Notes: generated by a model from the sequence alone, not told the origin. A DNA stretch of 64,000 nt from Cellulophaga sp. L1A9 (GCF_009797025.1 NZ_CP047027.1:1178001-1242000); one strand, 5' to 3'; counted from the stretch's first letter, positions 45,760 through 55,167 are shown. Program-made: numbers and translations.

Positions 45760-46251
45760 GTGCAAAAGCAACTCTTCTTTCTAATAACGCTTCTAAGTTT
45801 TACTAATTTTTTAGTAGGACAAAGAACTATTGAAAAAACGCTAGAAAAACTAAATAAAGAAACGATCCCTTACATCACGGTAACAGAGCTACAAAAACAA
45901 GACAGCCTTATAATTCTAGATACAAGAGAATTAAAAGAATATAATGTTAGTCACTTAAAAAATGCCATTTGGGTAGGGTATAATCATTTTGATATTAACC
46001 AAATAAGCATACAAGATAAGAGGCAAAAAATAGTAGTGTATTGCTCCATAGGGGTGCGTTCAGAAAATATTGGAGAAAAATTAGCCGCTAAGGGCTATTC
46101 AAACGTTCAAAATTTATATGGAGGAATTTTTAAATGGGTAGAAGAAGATTTACCAGTATATGATGCTAAAGAAAACAAAACTGACAAAGTCCATGTTTTT
46201 AGTAAGTACTGGGGTAAATTATTGACCAAAGGCAATAAAATAATAAACTAA
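45760..46251 (+). CDS. Periplasmic rhodanese-like protein
   Basis: 163 residues starting at a GTG; the nearby ATG at 45753 is out of frame. A signal peptide (about 1-20) directs it out of the cytoplasm. The rhodanese domain has LDTRELKEYNVSHLKNAI and the active-site loop with Cys95 in YCSIGVRS, followed by GYSNVQNLYGGIFKW. Rhodaneses move sulphur or, with similar loops, bind arsenate or other oxyanions. First gene of an operon with arsenosugar-associated glycosyltransferases; the next gene begins 10 bp later. Confidence 0.88.
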   Translation: MQKQLFFLITLLSFTNFLVGQRTIEKTLEKLNKETIPYITVTELQKQDSLIILDTRELKEYNVSHLKNAIWVGYNHFDINQISIQDKRQKIVVYCSIGVRSENIGEKLAAKGYSNVQNLYGGIFKWVEEDLPVYDAKENKTDKVHVFSKYWGKLLTKGNKIIN

Positions 46252-46261
46252 AAAAACGCTT

Positions 46262-46870
46262 GTGTCTAAAGAAAACCTTCTTTTAATTTTTACTAGAAAC
46301 CCTGAACTTGGTAAGTGCAAAACTAGATTAGCCGCTAGTGTGGGTAATGAGAAAGCATTAGAAATCTATAAATTTCTACTCCACCATACTGCAGAAATTA
46401 CGCAAAATTTAAAGGCCAAAAAATACGTATATTATTCAGAGGATATTTGGGAAAAAGATATTTGGAATAATGAAACTTACGACAAGAAACTACAGGAAGG
46501 AATTGACCTTGGATTAAGAATGGAAAATGCTTTTAAAGCAGGATTCAAAAAAGGATATAAAAAAATTATCGTTATCGGCAGTGATATGTATGATTTAACT
46601 CAAGCCGATCTAGAAAATGCATTCAATCGTTTAGATTCTTCTGATTTCGTTGTGGGTCCAGCAGAAGATGGTGGTTATTACTTATTAGGAATGAAAACTT
46701 TAGAACATTCTGTTTTTACGGATAAAGCTTGGGGCACCCCCACCGTACTTAGAGATACCCTAAAAAATCTGGAACCTAAAAAAATAAACTTATTAGAGAC
46801 AAGGAACGATGTTGATGTTCTTGAAGACATAAAAGAACATCCAGCATTTCAAACGTTACTAAAAAAATAA
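46262..46870 (+). CDS. TIGR04282-type (DUF2064) glycosyltransferase, arsenosugar-associated
   Basis: 202 residues, GTG start at 46262. N-terminal LLIFTRNPELGKCKTRLAA and the central IVIGSDMYDL and VVGPAEDGGYYLLGMK motifs identify the DUF2064/TIGR04282 family, a GT-A fold related to nucleotidyltransferases. Family members are found next to arsenosugar biosynthesis genes, and a sugar-transfer role is expected. The reaction here is not proven. Followed by the phosphorylase gene after 5 bp. Confidence 0.88.
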   Translation: MSKENLLLIFTRNPELGKCKTRLAASVGNEKALEIYKFLLHHTAEITQNLKAKKYVYYSEDIWEKDIWNNETYDKKLQEGIDLGLRMENAFKAGFKKGYKKIIVIGSDMYDLTQADLENAFNRLDSSDFVVGPAEDGGYYLLGMKTLEHSVFTDKAWGTPTVLRDTLKNLEPKKINLLETRNDVDVLEDIKEHPAFQTLLKK

Positions 46871-46875
46871 TAGCA

Positions 46876-47691
46876 ATGAATAAAAGAGAATTAGATGAAT
46901 CTGTTAACTACCTAATTGGCAAGGGTTTTGATACTCCAGAAATAGGTATCGTACTAGGAACAGGACTAGGCAGACTAGCTAATGAATTAGAAAATCCTAT
47001 TGAAGCACACTACAACCATATTCCTTATTTTCCATTAGCCACAGTAGAATTTCATTCTGGGAAACTAATATTCGGAACTTTTGAAGGAAAAAAAGTGGTC
47101 GTTATGCAAGGACGTTTTCATATGTATGAAGGCTATGATTTGGTTGATGTCACGTATCCTATACGAGTGATGCATCAATTAGGCATTAAAAAACTTTTTA
47201 TATCTAATGCCTCTGGTGCCATTAATACCGATTTAAAAAAGGGCAATATGATGCTTATTGAAGACCACATAAACCTTCAAGGAGGCTCTCCACTTGCTTT
47301 TAAAAATGTAGCCGAGTTTGGCAGCAGGTTTACAGATATGAGCGCTCCTTACGATGTTGAGATGCGTAAAAAGCTGCTTTTGATTGCAGAAAAAGAAAAT
47401 ATAATTTTAAAAGAAGGCGTTTATGCTTCTGTTGTAGGTCCACAATTAGAAACTAAAGCTGAATATAGAATGTTAAAAATATTAGGTGCAGATGCTGTAG
47501 GCATGAGTACCGTTCCAGAAGTTATCGTAGCAAACCACTTAAGTCTACCTGTGATAGCAGTTTCTGTTATAACCGATGAGTGCAACCCTGAAAACTTAGA
47601 ACCTGTCGATATAAATGATATTATAGCCATTGCTGAAAAAACAGAACCTAGTATGGTACAGCTATTTAGAGAACTAATCAAACAACTTTAA
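46876..47691 (+). CDS. Purine-nucleoside phosphorylase
   Basis: 271 residues, the length of the trimeric PNP type. It cleaves purine nucleosides with phosphate to free base and ribose 1-phosphate. Motifs: GIVLGTGLGRLA with the phosphate-binding region, VVVMQGRFHMYEGY, FISNASGAIN, YASVVGPQLETKAEYRM and AVGMSTVPEVIVA. Its place between two arsenosugar-type glycosyltransferases suggests it may act on an adenosine-linked intermediate there, which is inference, besides ordinary purine salvage. Confidence 0.94.
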   Translation: MNKRELDESVNYLIGKGFDTPEIGIVLGTGLGRLANELENPIEAHYNHIPYFPLATVEFHSGKLIFGTFEGKKVVVMQGRFHMYEGYDLVDVTYPIRVMHQLGIKKLFISNASGAINTDLKKGNMMLIEDHINLQGGSPLAFKNVAEFGSRFTDMSAPYDVEMRKKLLLIAEKENIILKEGVYASVVGPQLETKAEYRMLKILGADAVGMSTVPEVIVANHLSLPVIAVSVITDECNPENLEPVDINDIIAIAEKTEPSMVQLFRELIKQL

Positions 47692-47783
47692 AGGAAAAAG
47701 TACGTTTAAACGATTATACAAACATATAAAACAAATCTTGTAAGGTTATCTTTTAAATTTCAACTAATCTAAAAAAGTGAGTT

Positions 47784-48515
47784 ATGAAAGTTTTTTCCTT
47801 AATACTGTTTACCCTGTTTTCTTTTAACTTTACGAGTGCCAATAACACGGTACCAAATGTAAATACCACACCCAGCCATGCTGAATGGAATGCGCTCCTT
47901 GGAAAATACGTGGACCAAAAAGGAAATGTAAACTATAAAGGTTTTAAAGAAGATGCTTTAGCTTTAAGCACTTATTTAGATGGCTTAGCTAAGAATGCTC
48001 CCACAGACCAATGGTCTAAAGATGAAAAACTAGCCTATTATATCAACTTATACAACGCCGCTACGGTAAAATTAATTCTAGATAATTATCCCGTAAAAAG
48101 CATCAAAGATATTAAAGGCCCTTGGGACCAAGAATGGGTTAAAATTGGAAATAAAACGTATTCACTTGGAAATATTGAACATAAAATTTTACGTAAAATG
48201 AATGAACCAAGAATTCATTTTGCGATTAATTGTGCTTCTTATTCCTGTCCTAAATTAGTAAATACAGCTTACCTACCTGCAACAATGGAAGCTCAATTAC
48301 AAAAAGCAACTTTCAGTTTTATAAACGATACCACCCGTAATACTATATCAGAAAACGAATTACAACTTTCTAATATTTTTAAATGGTACAAAAGTGATTT
48401 TACGAAAAAAGTATCATTACAAGAATATATAAAACCGTATAGCAAAATAGCCATAAACACAGACGCTAAAGTAAAATATCTTGATTACAACTGGAGCTTA
48501 AATGAAATCAAGTAA
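47784..48515 (+). CDS. DUF547 protein (first of two)
   Basis: 243 residues with a signal peptide (about 1-19). The DUF547 core is visible: LAYYINLYNAATVKLIL, GNKTYSLGNIEHKIL, and the HFAINCASYSCPKL motif with two conserved cysteines around 156-160. It ends YNWSLNEIK. The domain is of unknown enzymatic role and occurs with arsenosugar genes. The end overlaps the next glycosyltransferase gene by 14 bp. A paralogue is at 54451-55167. Confidence 0.88.
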   Translation: MKVFSLILFTLFSFNFTSANNTVPNVNTTPSHAEWNALLGKYVDQKGNVNYKGFKEDALALSTYLDGLAKNAPTDQWSKDEKLAYYINLYNAATVKLILDNYPVKSIKDIKGPWDQEWVKIGNKTYSLGNIEHKILRKMNEPRIHFAINCASYSCPKLVNTAYLPATMEAQLQKATFSFINDTTRNTISENELQLSNIFKWYKSDFTKKVSLQEYIKPYSKIAINTDAKVKYLDYNWSLNEIK

Positions 48516-49206
48516 TCCTAAAATAAGCATTATTATCCCTGTTCTGAATGAAGAGCAGTGCATTGGTAAAATTCTCAATTACTTAACTATACATAGTAGT
48601 CCTGAGCATATTGAAGAGATTCTTATTATTGATGGCGGAAGCACTGATAAAACTACTCAAATTGCTTTAGAGAATGGTGCTAGAGTAGTACACTCATCAA
48701 AAGGTAGAGCGAAACAACTAAATACTGGAGCTAAGTTTGCAAAAGGAGCTATCTTATATTTTTTACATGTAGATACTTTCCCACCAAAGAATTTTGAAAC
48801 ACTCATTATCAAAGAAGTTCAAAAAGAAAATAAGGTAGGTTGCTTTCAACTAAAGTTTGACACGAACAGCACCTTTCTTAATTTCTTTGGTTGGCTAACC
48901 CGTCTAAATTTAAGTATTTGCAGAGGCGGCGATCAATCTCTGTACATTACAAAAAAACTGTTTTTACAAACTGATGGTTTCAACGAGGATTACATTATTT
49001 ATGAGGATAATGAATTCATACGACGCGTATATAAATTATCAAACTTTACTGTACTCCCATTTCAGGTAAAAACATCTACAAGAAGATATGATGAAAAAGG
49101 TAAAATAATCCTACAATATCATTTTGGAGTAATTCACCTTAAAAATTATTTAGGCGCAGGTCCTGAAAAATTATATGATTATTATAGGCGTAAAATAGCT
49201 GTTTAG
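48502..49206 (+). CDS. TIGR04283-type glycosyltransferase, arsenosugar-associated
   Basis: 234 residues, GT2 fold. ISIIIPVLNEEQCIGKIL at the N-terminus, IIDGGSTDKT, RAKQLNTGAKFAKGAI, the DxD-like LHVDTFPP, and CRGGDQSLYITKKLF with the acidic EDNEF are the TIGR04283 pattern. It probably adds a sugar to an arsenic- or nucleoside-linked acceptor. Last gene of the rhodanese operon; the stop overlaps the convergent amidase end by 4 bp. Confidence 0.9.
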   Translation: MKSSNPKISIIIPVLNEEQCIGKILNYLTIHSSPEHIEEILIIDGGSTDKTTQIALENGARVVHSSKGRAKQLNTGAKFAKGAILYFLHVDTFPPKNFETLIIKEVQKENKVGCFQLKFDTNSTFLNFFGWLTRLNLSICRGGDQSLYITKKLFLQTDGFNEDYIIYEDNEFIRRVYKLSNFTVLPFQVKTSTRRYDEKGKIILQYHFGVIHLKNYLGAGPEKLYDYYRRKIAV

Positions 49207-50237
49207 TTTTCATAATCTAGAATAACCCCTTCACTAATCCACTTTGCAAGTGCTTGGCGGTTATCTGGATCTATAATTCTACGTTGATCTTTTTCATTGG
49301 TAATATTTCCAATCTCAATAAAAGTCATTGCAGGATGTGTTTTTCTTACTAAATAAAGCGCTGTTCTATCCTCAAAAGTACCAGAGTAGACTCTATTAGG
49401 CTGATATTGTTTATATTTTGCCTCAAAAGTTTTATGAATACTCTCTGCTAGCTTTTTACCATTTTTACTATCTTCATGATGGTAAAAGAAAACATCTATA
49501 TTCTGACCTTTACTCCTACTATCTACGTGCGTTACAATTAAACGTTGGTATTTACCTTTATGTTCTTTATACAATTTATTTACTATTTCCACTCTTTGTT
49601 TTAATCGTGCTACTTGATTTAATGGTATTTCCTCATTAGGATAAGCAACCTCATCATGATCAATTTCTAAAATACGCTCATCACGTATTCCATCATCAGG
49701 ATCACGGATAATTATATATACGATAGCACCGTGAGATAATAATTCTCTAGCCAACCTTAACGTAACATCGTACGCGTATTCATCTTCTGAAATAGATTTT
49801 CCAACGTAAGTAGTCATCGCTCCGGGGTCTGGCCCTCCATGACCTGACACTAAATAATACACGTTATTTTTTAATTTTGTGCTTTGCGGAATTACCTCTG
49901 CATACTTTTTACCAAATATTTCATAAGAAACACCCGCAACAGATTTAGTTTCTGTTTCAACCTTTAAATTCTGTTCTACACTCGGAATTTGATAGGATCT
50001 ACCTTCATACAAATGAATACTGTCCCGTAAATTATGCGCATTTATAGAAACAAACTCTTCGTAGGTTTCATAGGGGTTTACGCCTTGTTTCCTTAACAAA
50101 GAATAAATACCATCGCCTTTTTCTGCAATCACTAAATTAGCAGAATTTTGCGCACAAAGTGGCAGTATAGCAAGAAATACTAAGAAGAATAAAACGTTTT
50201 TAACGCCTAACTTGAAGAGTCTAATTTTAAAATTCAA
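49203..50237 (-). CDS. N-acetylmuramoyl-L-alanine amidase (Amidase_3)
   Basis: 344 residues. Signal peptide to about residue 30, an N-terminal LysM-like module (about 36-88; EKGDGIYSLLRKQG ... YQIP) and an Amidase_3 domain from about 125. The zinc ligands and catalytic Glu are all present: His133 in SGHGGPDPGA, Glu153, His237 in THVDSR and Glu308 in FIEIGN. It cuts the bond between MurNAc and L-Ala in periplasmic peptidoglycan. The upstream neighbour (50266-51204) is a paralogue that has lost most of these residues. Confidence 0.92.
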   Translation of the reverse strand: MNFKIRLFKLGVKNVLFFLVFLAILPLCAQNSANLVIAEKGDGIYSLLRKQGVNPYETYEEFVSINAHNLRDSIHLYEGRSYQIPSVEQNLKVETETKSVAGVSYEIFGKKYAEVIPQSTKLKNNVYYLVSGHGGPDPGAMTTYVGKSISEDEYAYDVTLRLARELLSHGAIVYIIIRDPDDGIRDERILEIDHDEVAYPNEEIPLNQVARLKQRVEIVNKLYKEHKGKYQRLIVTHVDSRSKGQNIDVFFYHHEDSKNGKKLAESIHKTFEAKYKQYQPNRVYSGTFEDRTALYLVRKTHPAMTFIEIGNITNEKDQRRIIDPDNRQALAKWISEGVILDYEN

Positions 50238-50265
50238 TTTTATAGATTTTAAGTCTTTGGAAAAA

Positions 50266-51204
50266 TTACTTTTTATCTTCCATAACTATTGTTGAATAAT
50301 CAATTTGTATACCAGTAGTGATTACATTGACAAATTTACTTTTATTTGATTCAGTTGCCGAATTGGATTGTGCTTTTTTACTTTGATTTTCTACGGTAAC
50401 AAACGTTAGTGCAGGCAACACATTATTAATTAAATAGACATTTGTTTTATCTGCTAAAAATTCAGATTCATTTCGGTTTGTTTTCAACCTAAACTTTCTC
50501 GCTTTAAAAGTTCTCGTAATACTATTTGCAAAATGTTCTCCTTCTTTACTTTTCTGGTCATGACCTATAAAAATTGAAGAAGAAGTACTCAGATTTCCGT
50601 TCCCTAAATCTACGACCAATAAACGTTGATATTCTTCCTGATGTTTTAAATATCGGTTATTAATCGCTGCCACATAATCGCCTAATCCTGTAGCAGTGTC
50701 TTCATTATTTTCAAATAAAAAAACCCGCGCACCGTGCTCTAATAGTTTAGCGGCCATTGCCGTTGCTAATTCATAATTACTTTTAGAATTTACTTTTTCT
50801 AGCTTTAAATTCTCAGCATCAAAATGATCAACAAGTAAATAATAGACTGTATTTTTGAGTAATGTATCCCTTTTCTTTAAGGCGATTTTAGTGGTATCGA
50901 AAATTGGATAATCTTCTTGATTACCTAAGTTTATCTGTCTTCCCATATTCCTAAAAGAAGTGTCACTATTCGGAATCTTATAGGTTTTACCTCGTTCTAG
51001 GTAACTTCCATCCACGATTAAACCTCTATTTAGTTTTAAAAATTCTTGATAATAAAGATTTAAATCTAAGCCTTCTCTCCATAAAATGGAAACAATTCCG
51101 TCACCTTTTTGAGCAATAAATGTTTGATGAATTCCCTGAGAAAAACCAAACTGAATTATAGCAAACAGTGTCAAAAAAGGGGGGATTGTTTTTTTGCAAT
51201 TCAT
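50266..51204 (-). CDS. Catalytically degenerate amidase paralogue
   Basis: 312 residues, same layout as the downstream amidase: signal peptide (about 1-23), LysM-like module (30-80; QKGDGIVSILWREG), then an Amidase_3-like fold. Aligned by eye, only the first zinc His is kept (His127). Zinc Glu153 becomes Lys141, zinc His237 becomes Asp199, and catalytic Glu308 becomes Thr270. The HGGxDPG signature is lost. It is unlikely to hydrolyse peptidoglycan, and may instead regulate or target the active partner. Same operon, 28-bp gap. Confidence 0.82.
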   Translation of the reverse strand: MNCKKTIPPFLTLFAIIQFGFSQGIHQTFIAQKGDGIVSILWREGLDLNLYYQEFLKLNRGLIVDGSYLERGKTYKIPNSDTSFRNMGRQINLGNQEDYPIFDTTKIALKKRDTLLKNTVYYLLVDHFDAENLKLEKVNSKSNYELATAMAAKLLEHGARVFLFENNEDTATGLGDYVAAINNRYLKHQEEYQRLLVVDLGNGNLSTSSSIFIGHDQKSKEGEHFANSITRTFKARKFRLKTNRNESEFLADKTNVYLINNVLPALTFVTVENQSKKAQSNSATESNKSKFVNVITTGIQIDYSTIVMEDKK

Positions 51205-51231
51205 TGATATTGTTATTTATAGTAAATATTA

Positions 51232-52497
51232 TTAAAAATATTGTCCAATTCCAAATACTAATCCCTTTGTTGCGTCTTTTGTTACGCCATATCCGTAATC
51301 TATCCTGAAAATAGCATTAAAAACCTTTTTATGCATAAATCGCAAACCTACACCAGGATAAATTCTGATATTTTCATTTTGATTAAAATCACTAAGCTTA
51401 CCTCCTGGATTTCTCCAAGAACCACCGTCTATAAAAATATTACTCTGCAATACAAACCATTCTTTGTCTATTAAAGTATGCCTATATTCTGTGTTAAAAA
51501 CAATAGCACCAGTACCACGATCTATTGTATTTCCCACTCCTCTAATATTTAAATTATTATCTAAGGTAAAAGGAGCAAAAGGACTATCTGAGTTTGTCGC
51601 CAAACCCAAACGCACTCTATTGGCCAAATTTCCTTTTTGCCCAATGCGCTTATAGAATAAAAAATCATTGAAACCAATAACAAAATCTGGAAGATTACTA
51701 TTTGTACTTTGTACATACTGCAGATTTAAAGCACTTTTAAAACCATTTATATATTGGTAATGATAATTAAGAGCATCAAAATTATACAACAGTTTCCATA
51801 AATGCTTATCTACGTTTAAGGCTGTTGGCACTTCATTACTTGTAAACCCATTGATATATTGGTAGTCTTCAGAAAAAAACGAAAACCCAATCTCAACCGT
51901 ATTTTTTAAGTTTATCTGGTAGAGCCCTAAAACCTCTATTCCTTTATTATTATACTTATAATCTGCTGTAGCTTCACTAAAAAAAACTGGTTCTTGGGTT
52001 GTAAAATCATTATAGCTAAGCGCCAAACCAAATTTATTAGAAAATAAATATGGTGCTCTTACATTTATTCCATAAGAGTTAAAGATATCGTATTGGTAAA
52101 ATCCACCTAAGGTAATATTCCGACCTAATAAATTAAACTCTTGCAAGCCTAACCGAAATGCAAAATCATCATTTGAAGAACTAAAAAGGTTTGCAAACGG
52201 AATTAATGTAAAGTTTTCTTCAATGGTAAAAATAACCTGAACGGTATGAGTACTCAGTTCCTTTATTTTAAAAGTAGCATTTGCTACAGGCGGTAATCTT
52301 TTTAATGTTAGAATATCATTTTCTAAAGCAAGGGTATCTAAGACATCACCCTTTCTTGATGTAATTATTTTTGATATAAAAGAAGAATTGGTTCTTTTTA
52401 AACCAGTGAAAATAATTTCATTAATAGTTAATTCCTGCCCTAATGCGTTACTGTATATTATTAAAAGAAAGCAAATAAGTACAGCACGTAATTTCAT
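51232..52497 (-). CDS. POTRA/beta-barrel outer-membrane protein (BamA/TamA-like)
   Basis: 421 residues from the chosen ATG (MKLRAVLI); the in-frame ATG at 52515 lengthens the N-terminus by six residues. Signal peptide to about 20, a single POTRA domain at about 22-85 (TINEIIFTGLKRTNSSFISK, GDVLDTLALENDILTLKRLP), then a barrel of alternating strands with the NIFIDGGSWRNPGG and YPGVGLRFMHKKVFNA turns near the C-terminus. Probably assembles or exports something through the outer membrane; the partner genes suggest an envelope role. Confidence 0.87.
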   Translation of the reverse strand: MKLRAVLICFLLIIYSNALGQELTINEIIFTGLKRTNSSFISKIITSRKGDVLDTLALENDILTLKRLPPVANATFKIKELSTHTVQVIFTIEENFTLIPFANLFSSSNDDFAFRLGLQEFNLLGRNITLGGFYQYDIFNSYGINVRAPYLFSNKFGLALSYNDFTTQEPVFFSEATADYKYNNKGIEVLGLYQINLKNTVEIGFSFFSEDYQYINGFTSNEVPTALNVDKHLWKLLYNFDALNYHYQYINGFKSALNLQYVQSTNSNLPDFVIGFNDFLFYKRIGQKGNLANRVRLGLATNSDSPFAPFTLDNNLNIRGVGNTIDRGTGAIVFNTEYRHTLIDKEWFVLQSNIFIDGGSWRNPGGKLSDFNQNENIRIYPGVGLRFMHKKVFNAIFRIDYGYGVTKDATKGLVFGIGQYF

Positions 52498-52511
52498 GAT
52501 AATATTGCTAA

Positions 52512-53516
52512 TCAATTATTCAATTTATAGAGCTGTCTCAACGTTTCTTCTGCAGGTTTGTTTTGAGGCGTAAATCTATTATCTGTACCACCACCAGATT
52601 GTTTGTGATCTATAAACCATTTCCAAACATATCCTCCAGCAAACCAGTCTTCGGACCAAAACTCCTTAATAATAGCTTCGGTAGCATTCACTTGCGCTTC
52701 TAAGTTTACATTTTCATCGTTCCTATCTACCAACCATGGCTTTTTTGCGGTATAATCCATACTTCTATACCCATATTCCGTAAAAAGAATAGGCCTATTT
52801 GTAGTTTTAGCTATTTCAGCTAAACCCATTTTCCATTTTTGCCATCCAACTTTGAGAATCGCTACAGAAGGAGATTTCTCTTCAGAAAGAGGAAAATATG
52901 CATCTACACCTATATAATCTAAGGCCTTCCAAAAAGGTACTTTTTTATATTCATCCCAATTAGATGCATAAGTTAGCTTGCCTTTATACACGTCTTTTAT
53001 TTGGAGGATAAGCTTCATCCAATAATCCGGTCTATTCACAACAAATTGCTCTAATTCTGTACCAATACAGAGTATTTCTACATGAGCTTCCTGCGCTAAT
53101 TTCGCATAGGTCAATATAAAATCACTGTAAGAATTCTCTAAGGTTTGCCATTCCTCTTCGCTATTCATTTTCAAACTCCCCGTAAACTCGCCGCGCCATA
53201 TCCAGATTTGAGGCTTTAACATCACTGCTATATTATTTTTATGGAGCATTTCAATATACTGCTTTGCCCCGCTTTTAGTTTCGCCAAACCATTGCCTCTC
53301 GGTGTTAAACGTTACTTCCGGCGAACTCAAATCACGAATAAAACCAAAAGGCATTACTGCCGCATGATTCGCATTTAAATCAACAACCTCTTGAATATGT
53401 TCTTGCGCCACCTCTATCCTTGACGACACAAAACTCAACCCGTTAATTTTAACTTTATCTTGACTAGAGCATGAAATTTGAATACAAAAAAGAAATAAAA
53501 TACCTATTTTCTTCAT
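52512..53516 (-). CDS. GH113-like glycoside hydrolase lipoprotein
   Basis: 334 residues. Lipobox ISC with Cys16. The rest is a TIM barrel with KPQIWIWRGEF near 101, the acid/base candidate Glu154 in IGTELEQF, IGVDAYFPLSEE near 202-213 and the nucleophile candidate Glu247 in LFTEYGYRS. These match GH113, whose known members hydrolyse beta-mannan, though other specificity is possible. The enzyme is probably tethered to a membrane. Its operon also holds a POTRA barrel and amidases, so the target may be the cell's own envelope glycan. Confidence 0.83.
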   Translation of the reverse strand: MKKIGILFLFCIQISCSSQDKVKINGLSFVSSRIEVAQEHIQEVVDLNANHAAVMPFGFIRDLSSPEVTFNTERQWFGETKSGAKQYIEMLHKNNIAVMLKPQIWIWRGEFTGSLKMNSEEEWQTLENSYSDFILTYAKLAQEAHVEILCIGTELEQFVVNRPDYWMKLILQIKDVYKGKLTYASNWDEYKKVPFWKALDYIGVDAYFPLSEEKSPSVAILKVGWQKWKMGLAEIAKTTNRPILFTEYGYRSMDYTAKKPWLVDRNDENVNLEAQVNATEAIIKEFWSEDWFAGGYVWKWFIDHKQSGGGTDNRFTPQNKPAEETLRQLYKLNN

Positions 53517-53565
53517 TAAATAAATTTAATTTATAATTCAAAAATAGGCTTTTATTAAACAGGCT

Positions 53566-54435
53566 TTAAAAAATACCTCGTAATCCTAAGTTAAAGGTTT
53601 CTCCTAGCCCAGTATTAGAACCTCTAACAAAATTGGTATACAGGAGCTCTAAATTTAACGCATTCGTTAATTGGTATTTTGCTCCTCCACCTACTGCTGT
53701 AAAATCTTGTGAAAAATCATTACCCAAATCTAATCTTTGCGAATGTTGCGCCAAAGCCAATACTGTAAATTTAGATGTTGGAAAATAACTTAAAAACAAT
53801 CCTGGAGTTAAGCTTAAACTATTATTGGCAAAGCTTTCTTCTTTATCACCAAAATGAAGCTCTGAATTTAATTCTGAAAACAATTGCCATTTATCTCCTG
53901 GAAAAGTATAATCGTAGAAAAAACGGTTTTGCCATGTATACCCTTTTTGATCTAAGAATACACCATTCTCCGTTTCATTATCAACTAAAGGAATAAAAAA
54001 TGAACTCTGAATACTAAAGTTACTTACTGCTGCAAAAGGCACAAACTTTACCGATGGTGCAATTGACGTAAGTCCCGAACGGGCAGAAGCATCTTCTCCA
54101 TCGAATTTAAAAACATCTAAAGCATTTCTATCATTAATGACATTAGATCTAAATTCTAAAATGACCCCTAAATTCCATCTTTTATTTTCACCAACACCTG
54201 TGTAGGCCTCTAAACTAGAGGTGAAGAATGTTTGCCGTGGTTCTTTACCATCAGAAAAAGTACTTTCGGTTTGGGTATACAAGTTGTTAAACCACTTTAC
54301 ATCATACTGCCCTTTTCCTATTAATTTGGACGGCGTATATTGTTGAATGTTACTTTTCTGCTCCTCATCTTGTGCAAATCCAAATGAAGTTGCTAAGATT
54401 AATACTGCTAATACTGCGTAGTTTTGGTTTTTCAT
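53566..54435 (-). CDS. Outer-membrane barrel protein of unknown function
   Basis: 289 residues. Signal peptide to about residue 21 (GFAQ), then alternating strands with aromatic ends (FYDYTFPGDKWQLFSELNSE, LTPGLFLSYFPTSKF) and a final strand ending FNLGLRGIF, the C-terminal Phe expected for an outer-membrane barrel. No family recognised. It lies between the GH113-like and DUF547 genes on the minus strand. Confidence 0.75.
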   Translation of the reverse strand: MKNQNYAVLAVLILATSFGFAQDEEQKSNIQQYTPSKLIGKGQYDVKWFNNLYTQTESTFSDGKEPRQTFFTSSLEAYTGVGENKRWNLGVILEFRSNVINDRNALDVFKFDGEDASARSGLTSIAPSVKFVPFAAVSNFSIQSSFFIPLVDNETENGVFLDQKGYTWQNRFFYDYTFPGDKWQLFSELNSELHFGDKEESFANNSLSLTPGLFLSYFPTSKFTVLALAQHSQRLDLGNDFSQDFTAVGGGAKYQLTNALNLELLYTNFVRGSNTGLGETFNLGLRGIF

Positions 54436-54450
54436 ATTTTTAATACTTAG

Positions 54451-55167
54451 TTATTTAGTTTCATTTAAGCGCCAGTCATAGGTGTAATAGCCAACCTTAG
54501 CGTCTTCCGGAAGCTTATCGGATTTATAGCTATTTATAAAAGCTGTCACTGATGCATCTTTTTGCAAAAAATCTTTTTTATACCACTCAAATAATTGAGA
54601 GATGTTTACTTTATTATTTTCTACCCTAATAAAGCTTGGATTATTGATTGCCTTTTTTGTTTGTTGTGTAAGTTGACTCTCTAATGTAGAAGGCTGATAA
54701 GCTTTATTAATTATAGGTGGGCAACCCAAACCTGCACATACCAATACAAAGTGAAAACGCGCTTCTTTAGGGAACTCTGCTCTTAACTTCTTATTCTCTA
54801 TATCATTAAGGGTGATGCTTGTTCCACTTATTTTATAGGTGATTTTATCAAAAAAACCAGCAACGTCTAAAGGAGATTTAATAGGGTAATGAGCTACAAC
54901 CCCATCAATTACGGATATATTGTAAGCATTTATCCAGAACGCTTGATATTCTAGGGTATTTTCTTTAGACACAACAAGCGTTGAAATCATGTTTTTTAAG
55001 GCTAATAAATCTTCCTTATTATTCTTTATAGCCTCATACTTAACTTTACCATTGGCCACATAAGTTTTAAAAAAAACATCCGTTTTGTAGAAAAATTCTG
55101 TAGTAGCCTGTGAGAACCCAAAATTAATTCCTATTAAAAAAAATACTATAAATACACTCTTTTTCAT
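54451..55167 (-). CDS. DUF547 protein (second of two)
   Basis: 238 residues with a signal peptide (about 1-19). It shows the DUF547 pattern: YQAFWINAYNISVIDGVV, GTSITLNDIENKKL, HFVLVCAGLGCPPI with two cysteines, ending YDWRLNETK. Similar to the protein at 47784-48515, including the C-terminus, but clearly diverged. First gene of the minus-strand envelope operon (54435 is 15 bp away). Role unknown; the Cys motif suggests chemistry or metal binding in the periplasm. Confidence 0.86.
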   Translation of the reverse strand: MKKSVFIVFFLIGINFGFSQATTEFFYKTDVFFKTYVANGKVKYEAIKNNKEDLLALKNMISTLVVSKENTLEYQAFWINAYNISVIDGVVAHYPIKSPLDVAGFFDKITYKISGTSITLNDIENKKLRAEFPKEARFHFVLVCAGLGCPPIINKAYQPSTLESQLTQQTKKAINNPSFIRVENNKVNISQLFEWYKKDFLQKDASVTAFINSYKSDKLPEDAKVGYYTYDWRLNETK

